Shown: positions 1-7,971, numbered from the stretch's first letter. The stretch is DNA of 14,260 bases from Paracoccaceae bacterium (GCA_030625695.1 DAOUQK010000053.1:1-14260), one strand, 5' to 3'. The notes: a model not told the origin generated them from the sequence alone. Numbers and translations are program-made.

Positions 1-2204
1 GATGCCGGGGCCTCTTCGACATCAGGTGCCGCTTCGTCCGCATCAATCTGATCCATCAACGATGTGTCGACCGACACCACTGATGCGGTTGCCACGGCCA
101 CCACACGGGTGGCTGTCTTGAGCTTTTCAAGGGTGAAATCAGGGCTGATCAGATGCGCATCGCCTTCGATCCGCACACTTAGACCATAGCGCGCCTCGAT
201 CTGGGCGATATGTTCGCGTTTGGCGTTCATCAGGAAGTTGGCAATACTGACGGGGCAGCGCACCAGAACTTCGCGCGACCGACGCCGCGTGCCTTCCTCT
301 TCGATTTGGCGCAGGATCGCCAGCGACATGTTGTCATCCGAGCGGATCAGACCAGTGCCGTGACAGACCGAACACGGCTGGGTCGTTGCCTCAAGCATGC
401 CGGGGCGCAGACGCTGGCGCGACATTTCCATCAGGCCAAAGCCGGAAATGCGCCCGACCTGAATACGGGCCCGGTCGCTTTTCAACCGGTCCTTCATACG
501 CTTTTCAACGGCCGCATTGTTGCGCCGTTCGTCCATGTCGATAAAGTCGATGACGATCAATCCGGCAAGGTCGCGCAAGCGCAACTGACGCGCCACTTCT
601 TCCGCCGCTTCGAGGTTGGTTTTGGTGGCGGTTTCCTCGATCGAATTTTCCTTGGTGGCGCGGCCAGAGTTGACGTCGATGGCCACCAATGCCTCGGTCG
701 TGTCGATGACGATATAGCCGCCGGATTTCAGCTGCACGGTCGGATTGAACATGCCACCCAGATAGGTTTCCACCTGATAGCGGGCAAACAGAGGCATGTT
801 TTCGTTATATTGTTTCACGTTTTTGGCGTGTGACGGCATGATCATTTTCATGAAGTCTTTGGCCACGCGGTAGCCTCGTTCGCCTTCGACAAACACTTCG
901 TCGATGTCGCGATTATAAAGGTCGCGGATCGAGCGTTTGATCAGGTCGCCTTCTTCATAGATCTTGGCGGGCGCAATGGATTTCAGAGTCAGTTCGCGGA
1001 TCTGTTCCCAAAGCCGTTGCAGATATTCATAGTCGCGTTTGATTTCGGCCTTGGTGCGCTTGGCGCCAGCGGTGCGCACGATCAGGCCGGCACCTTTGGG
1101 CACTTCGATCTCGTTCGCGATCTCTTTGAGTTTCTTACGGTCGGTGGCGTTGGTAATCTTGCGCGAGATGCCACCGCCGCGGGCGGTGTTGGGCATCAGC
1201 ACGCAATAACGCCCGGCCAGCGACAGATACGTCGTCAGAGCCGCGCCTTTGTTGCCGCGTTCTTCCTTGACCACCTGCACCAACAGGATCTGGCGTACTT
1301 TGACCACTTCCTGAATCTTGTAGCGGCGCGGGCGGGGTTTGCGGACCGGGCGGATGTCTTCGACATCGTCGTCATCAGCCACGGATTCGATGGTGTCATC
1401 CTTGGACGCGGCATCGACAGCTTTGGAGTGCTCCGGTTCGTCGTCGTCTTGGACGAACTCTGCGGAGGCTTCTGCTGTGGTTTCTGCGGGCGAAGCTTCG
1501 GCCTCTGCCTCCGCCTGTGGAACCTCTTCCGCCTGATCGTCGCTGTTGTCGTCCTCCGAGGACGTTTCCGTAGGGGCCTCATCTGCGGCGGTTTCTACGG
1601 TGACTTCTGCGGTGACTTCTGCGGCGGCGGCCTCTTCGGTTGGCTCTTCAACCGGCGTTTCAGCAACGGTCTCCATCGGAGACGAGCCTTCTGGCGTCCC
1701 CAGGGTTTCCGCTTGGCCATCTTGCGATGCAGCATCATCATCCTGATCGCTCAGGTCGATGGTTTCCATGCCGGCAATCTGCTGCGGTTCGGTGCTGTCG
1801 ACCGCGTCATCGCTGGCCAGCTTTTCAGCCTTGGATTTGCTGCGCGACCGGGATGAGCGGCGCGACCGGGTAGGTTTACGCTCTTCTTCTTCTTCGCGCG
1901 CCTTTTGCGATTCCGCATAAGCGCGTTCTTCTTCCATAAGCGCCTCGCGGTCAGCCACGGGGATCTGGTAATAGTCCGGGTGGATCTCCGAGAACGCCAG
2001 GAACCCATGGCGATTGCCGCCATAGTCAATGAACGCCGCCTGAAGCGACGGTTCGACCCGGGTTACCTTTGCAAGGTAGATGTTGCCAGCAAGCTGGCGT
2101 TTGTTTTCGGATTCAAAATCGAACTCTTCAACCTTGTTTCCGTCAACCACCACGACGCGGGTTTCCTCCGCGTGGGTGGCATCGATAAGCATTTTCTTAG
2201 CCAT
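1..2204 (-). CDS. rne: Ribonuclease E, N-terminal catalytic part (3' end outside window)
   Basis: The endoribonuclease that starts mRNA decay and processes rRNA and tRNA precursors; in proteobacteria it is also the scaffold of the degradosome. About 734 residues are visible. The protein starts MAKKMLIDATHAEETR and has a split S1 RNA-binding domain: the first part is about residues 1-90, then an acidic, low-complexity insert (about 95-290, rich in E, D, A, T and S), and the fold resumes at RRYKIQEVVKV (from about 293). The DNase I-like catalytic site shows VAIDVNSG (D510) and IVIDFIDM (D553), spaced 43 residues apart as in E. coli D303/D346. The Zn-link is CSVC (C611, C614). The reading frame is open to the left edge, so the C-terminal scaffold region is missing. 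The start has only a weak Shine-Dalgarno (AAAGA), but homologues start at this residue. The insert inflates the length compared with enterobacterial RNase E. Identification is very secure. Confidence 0.97.
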   Translation of the reverse strand, partial: MAKKMLIDATHAEETRVVVVDGNKVEEFDFESENKRQLAGNIYLAKVTRVEPSLQAAFIDYGGNRHGFLAFSEIHPDYYQIPVADREALMEEERAYAESQKAREEEEERKPTRSRRSSRSRSKSKAEKLASDDAVDSTEPQQIAGMETIDLSDQDDDAASQDGQAETLGTPEGSSPMETVAETPVEEPTEEAAAAEVTAEVTVETAADEAPTETSSEDDNSDDQAEEVPQAEAEAEASPAETTAEASAEFVQDDDEPEHSKAVDAASKDDTIESVADDDDVEDIRPVRKPRPRRYKIQEVVKVRQILLVQVVKEERGNKGAALTTYLSLAGRYCVLMPNTARGGGISRKITNATDRKKLKEIANEIEVPKGAGLIVRTAGAKRTKAEIKRDYEYLQRLWEQIRELTLKSIAPAKIYEEGDLIKRSIRDLYNRDIDEVFVEGERGYRVAKDFMKMIMPSHAKNVKQYNENMPLFARYQVETYLGGMFNPTVQLKSGGYIVIDTTEALVAIDVNSGRATKENSIEETATKTNLEAAEEVARQLRLRDLAGLIVIDFIDMDERRNNAAVEKRMKDRLKSDRARIQVGRISGFGLMEMSRQRLRPGMLEATTQPCSVCHGTGLIRSDDNMSLAILRQIEEEGTRRRSREVLVRCPVSIANFLMNAKREHIAQIEARYGLSVRIEGDAHLISPDFTLEKLKTATRVVAVATASVVSVDTSLMDQIDADEAAPDVEEAPA

Positions 2205-2616
2205 GTTTCTTTCATGCACAATCGCGTTTCCGCACGCCCCCCAAGCCTGGGTGGGTGTGAACGGTCGGGATTATGTCTTGTCAGGGCGATAAAAGACGCG
2301 GCGATACAGGGGACCCGGGTGATTTCCCCGTGCCTGCCTGCCCATTGTCTCAATGGCGTGCAATATGCTCGCGCGCGCGTCATCGCGTTTCTTCTCCGAC
2401 AGGCCGGGATCGTCGTTAGACGTGGTCGGGGCCTGCCCATTCATTCCCCATATGCGGACATTGCCGTCAGGGGCACTTCACCGACCCCGGTTAAGGGGTC
2501 CAATCGGTCTGATCCGGGTTCGGCGGGTTTACTGGCCGCCGGTAATCCGAAACAGCGAAACTCATAATCAGCGAGATATGCCTTGCGCCAAATCGGCGGC
2601 ATACCCCGTTAGTGGG
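2205..2616 (-). other. Probable long 5' leader of rne
   Basis: No credible gene lies between rne and the response-regulator gene. The stretch next to rne holds stem-loops readable on the minus strand. One is at 2234-2258: a CCCA/TGGG stem with a GGCT loop, extended by three more C-G pairs past one bulged A, 30 nt upstream of the start codon. Another is at 2521-2541: perfect CGGCGG/CCGCCG arms around a 9-nt loop. E. coli rne has a leader of about 360 nt with stem-loops that RNase E uses to autoregulate its own mRNA. A similar role here is inference; no sequence similarity to the E. coli leader was seen. Confidence 0.4.
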
Positions 2617-2645
2617 ATATAAGCGCAGCAGTGGGGCAAATACAA
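2617..2645 (-). promoter_or_regulatory. Candidate sigma-70 promoter for rne
   Basis: On the minus strand, TTGTAT (2645-2640) and TTATAT (2622-2617) are separated by 17 bp. Transcription would begin near 2610 and give a leader of roughly 400 nt. The upstream hexamer overlaps a perfect inverted repeat, TACAAT-GGGCAT-ATTGTA (2641-2658), which could be an operator or simply AT-rich promoter DNA. The call rests on hexamer similarity and spacing only. Confidence 0.35.
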
Positions 2646-2836
2646 TGGGCATATTGTAATGCGGGTTCGAATTTTGCCGGGGTTTACCTGGGGCCAACGT
2701 GGTTTCTGTGTGGTTTCTGTGCGGCATCATTAATAATGAGGTGAAAATACCTGTTATCGTCAATTATTCAATAATCCTGATTGAGCAAGGTATTAATCAC
2801 CGGTGGATCGTGGCAATGGCCGACGAGGCCGAATCG
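2646..2836. other. Gene-free AT-rich spacer downstream of the response-regulator gene
   Basis: This stretch lies between the stop of the response-regulator gene and the candidate rne promoter. It is clearly more AT-rich than the surroundings around 2725-2800 and holds a short perfect palindrome (ATTATTCAATAAT, 2763-2775). A short GGCC-GACGA-GGCC stem follows the regulator stop (about 2819-2831), but it has no T-run and is not a convincing intrinsic terminator. No gene was recognised. Confidence 0.4.
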
Positions 2837-4171
2837 TTAAAGGTAATCCGACCTTTGCAGTCCATATTTCGCCATCTTTTCGTTCAATGTCCGCCGGGGC
2901 AGGCAAAGCTCGTCCATGACGGATGCAATTGACCCTTTGTGGCGACGCATGGTGTTGTCGATCAGCATCCGTTCAAACGCTTCCACATATTCCTTGAGCG
3001 GCTTGCCTTCGGTGGTCATCACCGGCTGCATTTCCTCGTGATCCGACATCAAAAGCGAGGCAATGGTGCCCGACCCGCGCCGCGATTGCAGCACCGCGCG
3101 TTCAGCGATGTTGATCAACTGGCGCACGTTACCGGGCCAGGGTGCCTGTAATAATTGCGCCGCTTCCTGTGCTGTCACCTGTGGTGCCTCGCAGCCATAT
3201 TCCTCGGAAAACTGATCCGACAGGCGGGTGAACAGGGTCAGAATATCCTCGCCCCGCTGACGCAGCGGCGGCACTGTGATACGCAGCGCGCCCACCCGGT
3301 AAAACAGATCGGGGCGCAGCACGTCTTCACTGGTGCGCCCGGCCTCTTGCAGGTTGGAAATGGCGATGATGCGGGTTTCTGCCGGGGTGCCCTGTTCGTT
3401 GATCACATTCAGCAACCGTGCTTGCAACGTTTCACTAAGTGCTTCGATATCTTCCAACACCAGCGTCCCGCCACGGGCCTCTTCCATGGCCGGCAATTGT
3501 CCGTCTTCGGGCATCATCGGCCCAAACAGACGTTTGCCCAGCGCCTCTTCTTCCAACGCGCCACAGGAAACCAAAACAAATTTCTTGCCCGCGCGACTGC
3601 CCACTGCATGTAGCGCGTGCGCCACCAAAGTCTTGCCAGTCCCTGTTTCGCCATCAATCAGCACATGACCGTCGGCCTGCCCCAGATCAAGAATGTCCTC
3701 TTTCAGCCGTTCCATCACCGGGCTGGCACCTATCAGCTTGTTCATCAACTGGCTGCCATCGGACAATTCACGCCGAAGGGCGCGGTTGTCCAAAACCAGA
3801 CGCCGCGCGCCGGTGGCGCGCTTGGCCAGCTCACTCATCCGGTCAGGATTAAACGGCTTTTCCAGGAAATCAAACGCGCCGACACGCATCGCCTCGACCG
3901 CCATCGGCACATCACCGTGGCCGGTGATCATGATCACCGGCAACGCGCTGTCGGCCCCCATCAGTTTCTTGAGAAACTGCATCCCGTCCATGCCCGGCAT
4001 CTTGATGTCGGAAATAACGATGCCCGGATATTCCGGCCCAAGGTTTTTCAGTGCATCCTCGGCACTGGCAAATGTTTCGGTGTCATAGCCCGACAGGGCC
4101 AGCCATTGGCTGATCGACTGGCGCATGTCCTGTTCGTCATCAACAATTGCGATTTTCATGGCTCGTGCCAT
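2837..4171 (-). CDS. dctD: DctD-like response regulator with AAA+ domain lacking GAFTGA
   Basis: Response regulator of the NtrC/DctD class, 444 residues, normal length. Receiver domain (about 5-120): acidic pocket D11/D12, phospho-acceptor D55 in VISDIKMPGMDG, T83 and K105. AAA+ domain (about 140-365): Walker A GETGTGKT (174-181), arginine-finger region LRPDLFYRV (R287, R292) and sensor II WPGNVRQL (345-352). C-terminal DNA-binding helix-turn-helix of Fis type (about 412-440). Two oddities: after LFG (215-217), where GAFTGA should follow, the sequence is PMMPEDGQLPAMEEA, and the Walker B end reads LVLED (E240-D241) instead of the usual D-E. The loop that contacts sigma-54 is therefore absent. 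The ATG at 4171 is chosen because GAGGGA lies 8-9 nt upstream; the ATG at codon 5 has no ribosome site. It lies 35 nt downstream of the kinase gene, so the two are almost surely an operon. The C4-dicarboxylate assignment is by family only; no dctPQM or dctA is in view. Confidence 0.88.
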   Translation of the reverse strand: MARAMKIAIVDDEQDMRQSISQWLALSGYDTETFASAEDALKNLGPEYPGIVISDIKMPGMDGMQFLKKLMGADSALPVIMITGHGDVPMAVEAMRVGAFDFLEKPFNPDRMSELAKRATGARRLVLDNRALRRELSDGSQLMNKLIGASPVMERLKEDILDLGQADGHVLIDGETGTGKTLVAHALHAVGSRAGKKFVLVSCGALEEEALGKRLFGPMMPEDGQLPAMEEARGGTLVLEDIEALSETLQARLLNVINEQGTPAETRIIAISNLQEAGRTSEDVLRPDLFYRVGALRITVPPLRQRGEDILTLFTRLSDQFSEEYGCEAPQVTAQEAAQLLQAPWPGNVRQLINIAERAVLQSRRGSGTIASLLMSDHEEMQPVMTTEGKPLKEYVEAFERMLIDNTMRRHKGSIASVMDELCLPRRTLNEKMAKYGLQRSDYL

Positions 4172-4206
4172 TTTATCCGTCCCTCGTTATTCAGTCTCAT
4201 TCAGTC

Positions 4207-6015
4207 TCATTCTGCGGCTTCAAGGCCGTCTTCCAATATAGGCAGCTGCATTTCAAATACCGCACCACCCCTCTGCCCGTTACGCGCAGTCAAACGCCCC
4301 CCAAGGTCGTTGACAATACCGGATGAGATGGCCAGCCCCAGACCAACCCCATCGCCGGGCTGTTTGGTGGTATAAAACGGTTCAAACAACTCATCAATAT
4401 CGACGATCCCGTCGCCATTATCGCGCACTGTCAAAGTTGCGGTCTCTCCAGCCGCCAGAATGATTTCCACCTCTGGGTCGGCGACCGATTTGGTGGCGTC
4501 CAGAGCATTGCGCAACAGGTTCACCATGACCTGTTCAATGCGCAATCGGTCACCCATCACCAGCACAGGTTTTTCAGGCAGAACCTGACTGATCCTGACC
4601 TGCCGCTGACGCAATTGCGGCTCCATCATCGATAGGCTTGCCGCAAGCGCATCGCCAATGTTTACAGGCGCTAACGCCTCGCTTCCCTTGCGTGCGTACG
4701 ACTTTAACTGACGGGTTATCGCGCCCATCCGCTCGATCAGACTATCAATCCGCCCGAACGACGAAAGCGCCTCTTCCGGGCGGTTACGGCGCAGCAACAA
4801 TCGCGCCCCCGCAAGATAGGTTTTCATCGCTGCAAGTGGTTGATTAAGCTCATGAGATACCGCCGCAGACATTTCCCCCAAAGCCGCCAGTTTCGAGCTT
4901 TGCGCCAGGGTTTGCTCGGCCACATCCAGGGTTTTTTGCACCCGTTCCCGCTCGGCAATTTCCCGCTGTAGACGGGCGTTCAATGCGCGAAGCTCTGCCG
5001 ATTCACGTTGAAACAAAGCCGCGCGCAATGCAGTCTTGCGGCTAAGGAAGTAAAACGCCAATGCCAGAAAGATGGCAAATCCCATAATTTCCAGGGCCAG
5101 CACCCCATTCACCCGCTCGCGGATCGATGTGTACGAGGTGAACGACGTCAGCCGCCAGCCGCGAAACGGCAATCGCGTTTCCTGCCGCATCACGGCTTCG
5201 CCTTTCAGGTAGGTGTCGGCCCGCTCAGCCGTCCAGTCGACCGTGGCGCGGATCGCCCGTTCAATCGCCCCCAACGGCAATATCCGACGCAACGCAACTT
5301 CTTCGCTATGACCGCGCCACCGCGATTCGGTGGCCAGAATGATGGTTCCGGTGCTGTCCGTCACCAAAACCGCATCCGAAATCCCCGCCCAGGCAAGTTC
5401 GAATTTCTGCAAATCGACCTCAACAACGATTACGCCCAACGCCGTCTGTCCCGCCTCAAGTCGGCGTGAATAGGTAAAGCGATAGCCGCCTGCCTCGCGC
5501 TGCACCACCGTGAACACAGTGGTATTCGAGCGGATCGCCTCGAAGAAAAATGGATCCGAGCGGTGGGTCCCGCCCAGCCGGTTACGGTCAGTGGCCGCGA
5601 CCGCGCGCCCGTCGATGTCCAACAACAATAGAGACGCCGCGCCAATCTCTTCGACAAAGGAGATAAGTCTTTGGGACGACAGGGAATAATCGCTAAACTG
5701 CAAAGCGTTGATTAGCGACGGATCCAGCGCTAAAAGCTGCGGCACAATGGCGTTACGACGCAGCTCGCTCAGCAGGTTGCCACCGTACAAGGCCAGCCGT
5801 AATTCTGCCCGGTTGCGGGTGGTTTCGGTGAACCGGCTGGTCAGCAGTGTGTTGGTCACCCAAACCGTCACCGCCGCCACCATCAACACAATAGCCAAGG
5901 CTATCCGCAGCCGCCAACCAATGCTCCCTGAGCGCGGCCAAAGCTTTGACGCCTTGGCGGCAGGTGCCACAGGCAAGTTGGATTTTAGCTTGGGCTTGTC
6001 AGAGGTGGGCTTCAT
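4207..6015 (-). CDS. dctB: DctB-like membrane sensor histidine kinase
   Basis: Membrane-bound histidine kinase, 602 residues, the probable partner of the regulator gene that follows. Layout: a cytoplasmic basic N-terminus, a first membrane helix (about 35-55), a periplasmic sensing region of about 245 residues (56-303, consistent with a double PAS/Cache-like fold, as in DctB), a second helix (about 304-324), a coiled linker rich in A, E, R and L (about 330-375), the H-box AAVSHELNQPLAAMK with H388, the N-box NLLRNALDA (N503), and ATP-lid motifs DNGDG (532-536) and GVGLGLAI (556-563). The H-box type matches DctB kinases. The start is the first ATG of the frame; its Shine-Dalgarno is poor. The gene begins 47 nt after the purQ stop on the same strand, so it may be partly co-transcribed with the pur genes. 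The ligand is unknown; dicarboxylate is the family guess. Confidence 0.88.
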   Translation of the reverse strand: MKPTSDKPKLKSNLPVAPAAKASKLWPRSGSIGWRLRIALAIVLMVAAVTVWVTNTLLTSRFTETTRNRAELRLALYGGNLLSELRRNAIVPQLLALDPSLINALQFSDYSLSSQRLISFVEEIGAASLLLLDIDGRAVAATDRNRLGGTHRSDPFFFEAIRSNTTVFTVVQREAGGYRFTYSRRLEAGQTALGVIVVEVDLQKFELAWAGISDAVLVTDSTGTIILATESRWRGHSEEVALRRILPLGAIERAIRATVDWTAERADTYLKGEAVMRQETRLPFRGWRLTSFTSYTSIRERVNGVLALEIMGFAIFLALAFYFLSRKTALRAALFQRESAELRALNARLQREIAERERVQKTLDVAEQTLAQSSKLAALGEMSAAVSHELNQPLAAMKTYLAGARLLLRRNRPEEALSSFGRIDSLIERMGAITRQLKSYARKGSEALAPVNIGDALAASLSMMEPQLRQRQVRISQVLPEKPVLVMGDRLRIEQVMVNLLRNALDATKSVADPEVEIILAAGETATLTVRDNGDGIVDIDELFEPFYTTKQPGDGVGLGLAISSGIVNDLGGRLTARNGQRGGAVFEMQLPILEDGLEAAE

Positions 6016-6028
6016 ACACGTAATCTAA

Positions 6029-6042
6029 GGCGCGCGTGCGCC
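6029..6042 (-). terminator. Short GC hairpin between purQ and the kinase gene
   Basis: Perfect GGCGC/GCGCC arms with a 4-nt loop, placed after the purQ stop and before the kinase start. On the minus strand it is followed by TTAGATT rather than a clean T-run. It could be a weak terminator or attenuator that sets the read-through from purQ into the kinase gene. The stem is only 5 bp. Confidence 0.3.
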
Positions 6043-6062
6043 CGGCTCAAGTCATGCCAGCA

Positions 6063-6731
6063 TCATGCCAGTGTAAGTGCGCCGGTAATTGCGCGGAACA
6101 ACGCCGCCCCGTCGGTACCACCATGGCCGGAATCCGCCGCCCGCTCCGGATGCGGCATCATCCCCAGCACCCGGCGGTTGGGCGACAGGATACCAGCGAT
6201 ATCATCCCGCGAACCGTTGGGATTGTTGGTGTACGTAAAGGCAATCCGGTCCTGATCACGCAATTTGGCCAATTCGGCCTCATCGGCGAAATAATTACCA
6301 TCATGATGCGCAATCGGAATGTCGATCACGTCGCCCGCGTTATAGCCAGCGGTATAGTCCGACTGAGAGGTCACAACCTTCAGCCCCACCGTTTTACAGA
6401 CGTACTTAAGCCCGGCATTGCGCAGCAACGCGCCCGGCAGCAATCCGGTCTCGGTCAGAACCTGAAACCCGTTGCAGACACCAAACACATAACCGCCCCG
6501 CTCGGCATGATCCGCCACTGCCCGGCAGATCGGTGACTTCGCGGCAATCGCCCCGCAGCGCAGATAATCGCCATAGGAAAACCCGCCGGGGATGCCAACA
6601 ATGTCCACGCCTTCCGGCAATTCAGCATCCTTGTGCCAGACCATCGACACTTTCGCCCCCGCCGCCGCAAACGCCACTGCCAGATCGCGGTCACAATTAG
6701 ACCCCGGAAATACCACAACGCCCGCGTGCAT
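6063..6731 (-). CDS. purQ: Phosphoribosylformylglycinamidine synthase, glutaminase subunit PurQ
   Basis: Class I glutamine amidotransferase subunit of FGAM synthase, the fourth step of de novo purine synthesis. It releases ammonia from glutamine for PurL, in a complex with PurS. 222 residues, normal for the stand-alone PurQ of the three-part (PurS/PurQ/small PurL) enzyme. Visible: the N-terminal VVVFPGSNCDRD, the oxyanion-strand turn GIPGGFSYGDYLR (47-59), nucleophile C86 in FGVCNGFQ, and the catalytic pair H194/E196 in MMPHPER. The start is taken as the ATG at 6731, which shares its A with the purS stop (TGATG), the classic arrangement for translational coupling. A GTG one codon upstream is possible but less likely. 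purL is not in the window. Confidence 0.97.
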   Translation of the reverse strand: MHAGVVVFPGSNCDRDLAVAFAAAGAKVSMVWHKDAELPEGVDIVGIPGGFSYGDYLRCGAIAAKSPICRAVADHAERGGYVFGVCNGFQVLTETGLLPGALLRNAGLKYVCKTVGLKVVTSQSDYTAGYNAGDVIDIPIAHHDGNYFADEAELAKLRDQDRIAFTYTNNPNGSRDDIAGILSPNRRVLGMMPHPERAADSGHGGTDGAALFRAITGALTLA

Positions 6732-6961
6732 CACAGTATCTCGACGCTGTAGGATTCGATCACCGTATTGGCCAACAGCTTTTCACACATCTCAGCCACA
6801 TCCGCCTCGCTCGTGCCCTCGGCCAGTTCCAGGTCAATCACCTTACCCTGACGCACCGCCGTCACCTGATCAAACCCCATCGCGCCCAAGGCGTGCCGCA
6901 CGGCCGCCCCTTGCGGATCAAGCACTCCGGCTTTTAACATCACATGCACCCGTGCCTTCAT
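6731..6961 (-). CDS. purS: Phosphoribosylformylglycinamidine synthase subunit PurS
   Basis: Small structural subunit (76 residues) that bridges PurQ and PurL in the FGAM synthase complex and helps pass ammonia. It starts MKARVHVMLKAGVLDPQG and contains GFDQVTAVRQGKVIDLEL, which fits the family well. The ATG at 6961 is chosen because a strong G-rich Shine-Dalgarno (GGGGGG) lies 4-5 nt upstream and because homologues start here; the frame is open further upstream but that part does not resemble PurS. The stop overlaps the purQ start. There are 86 nt between purC and purS, without any visible terminator, so purC-purS-purQ is one likely transcription unit. Confidence 0.96.
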   Translation of the reverse strand: MKARVHVMLKAGVLDPQGAAVRHALGAMGFDQVTAVRQGKVIDLELAEGTSEADVAEMCEKLLANTVIESYSVEIL

Positions 6962-7047
6962 AGTACCCCCCGCTGAACGACAAAAACCCGCTCTAACTTC
7001 ATCTCGCAAAATAAACTCAAATCCCACACCCAATCCCGGACGCAAGC

Positions 7048-7809
7048 TCAGTTGATCAAAGTTGGCCTACCCGCAGGCGTCGATATCTTCGGCAGAACCC
7101 CCAACCGTCGTGCCACTTCGGAATAGGCATCCGCCAGATTTCCCAGATCGCGCCGGAACACGTCTTTATCAAGCTTTTCACCCGTCTCCATATCCCACAA
7201 CCGGCAGCTATCAGGGCTAATCTCATCCGCCACGATCAGCCGCTGGAAATCACCGTCATAAACCCGGCCCACCTCAATCTTGAAATCCACCAGCCGGATG
7301 CCGACTCCGTACAAAACCCCCGACAGGAAATCATTGACCCGCAATGCCAGGCTCAGAATATCATCCATATCCTGCGGGCTGGCCCAGCCAAACGCAGCGA
7401 TATGTTCTTCTGACACCAGCGGATCACCCAGACTGTCATCCTTCAGGCAATATTCCACAATCGGACGGGGCAATTGCGTGCCTTCCTCGATGCCCAATCG
7501 TTTGGACATAGAACCAGCGGCAAAGTTACGCACGATGATCTCAAGTGGAATAATCTCGCAGTTCTTGATCAACTGCTCGCGCATATTCAGCCGTTTGATG
7601 AAATGAGTCGGCACGCCGATTGTGTTCAATCCGGTCATGAAATACTCGCTCAGACGGTTGTTCAGAACGCCCTTACCATCAATCACTTCTTTCTTCTCGG
7701 CATTAAAGGCAGTGGTATCATCTTTGAAATACTGAACAATTGTGCCCGGCTCAGTACCTTCATACAGAATCTTGGCCTTGCCTTCATATATTTTCTTGCG
7801 CCGCGCCAT
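7048..7809 (-). CDS. purC: Phosphoribosylaminoimidazole-succinocarboxamide synthase (SAICAR synthetase)
   Basis: Joins CAIR and aspartate with ATP to give SAICAR in de novo purine synthesis; cytosolic. 253 residues, full length for the bacterial short form. Visible: the ATP-binding start KIYEGKAKILYEG (6-18), VRNFAAGSMSKRLG (93-106), the family signature LVDFKIEVG (173-181), and ADEISPDSCRLWD (194-206). The ATG at 7809 has AAAGG 7 nt upstream (minus strand) and matches homologues. It is the first gene of purC-purS-purQ and is divergent from the zeta-subunit gene across 162 bp. A hairpin lies in its leader (7828-7856). Confidence 0.97.
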   Translation of the reverse strand: MARRKKIYEGKAKILYEGTEPGTIVQYFKDDTTAFNAEKKEVIDGKGVLNNRLSEYFMTGLNTIGVPTHFIKRLNMREQLIKNCEIIPLEIIVRNFAAGSMSKRLGIEEGTQLPRPIVEYCLKDDSLGDPLVSEEHIAAFGWASPQDMDDILSLALRVNDFLSGVLYGVGIRLVDFKIEVGRVYDGDFQRLIVADEISPDSCRLWDMETGEKLDKDVFRRDLGNLADAYSEVARRLGVLPKISTPAGRPTLIN

Positions 7810-7827
7810 GGAATGCCTTTCGGGGAT

Positions 7828-7856
7828 GCAGGACCGGAAAAGACCCGGTCACCTGC
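7828..7856 (-). promoter_or_regulatory. Hairpin in the purC leader
   Basis: Arms GACCGG (7832-7837) and CCGGTC (7845-7850) surround a 7-nt loop. Past a 2-nt bulge they continue as GCAG (7828-7831) and CTGC (7853-7856), giving 10 pairs in all. It sits just upstream of the purC ribosome site on the minus strand. Its role is unknown; it does not match any purine riboswitch I know. The rest of the 162-bp spacer holds no gene and only weak promoter-like hexamers. Confidence 0.35.
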
Positions 7857-7971
7857 CGCCCTCTTACTGCAAGGGATGAAGTGTCGCAAGGCACGCTCCC
7901 CTCTTGCCCTTACCGGCCTGGACAGCCATATCAACCAGAGAACAAAAGACAACAGATCAAGAGGACACCCA

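Noticed and set aside
1017..1873. Long plus-strand open frames opposite rne
   Set aside because: They mirror the acidic low-complexity insert of RNase E; the proteins are G/F/C- or S-rich nonsense and the minus frame has full family motifs.
1905..2622. Plus-strand open frames across the rne start and leader
   Set aside because: No ribosome site, no recognisable domain, and half of their length is antisense to the conserved RNase E N-terminus.
2491..2763. Minus-strand 90-codon frame upstream of rne
   Set aside because: Composition unlike protein, no ribosome site, and it covers the candidate promoter and stem-loops.
2780..2805. FNR/Crp-like site near the end of the response-regulator gene
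   Set aside because: Only loose TGATT/AATCA half-sites with wrong spacing, and no promoter for a gene next to it.
6732..6734. GTG as the purQ start
   Set aside because: The ATG one codon further overlaps the purS stop as TGATG and matches the usual PurQ N-terminus.
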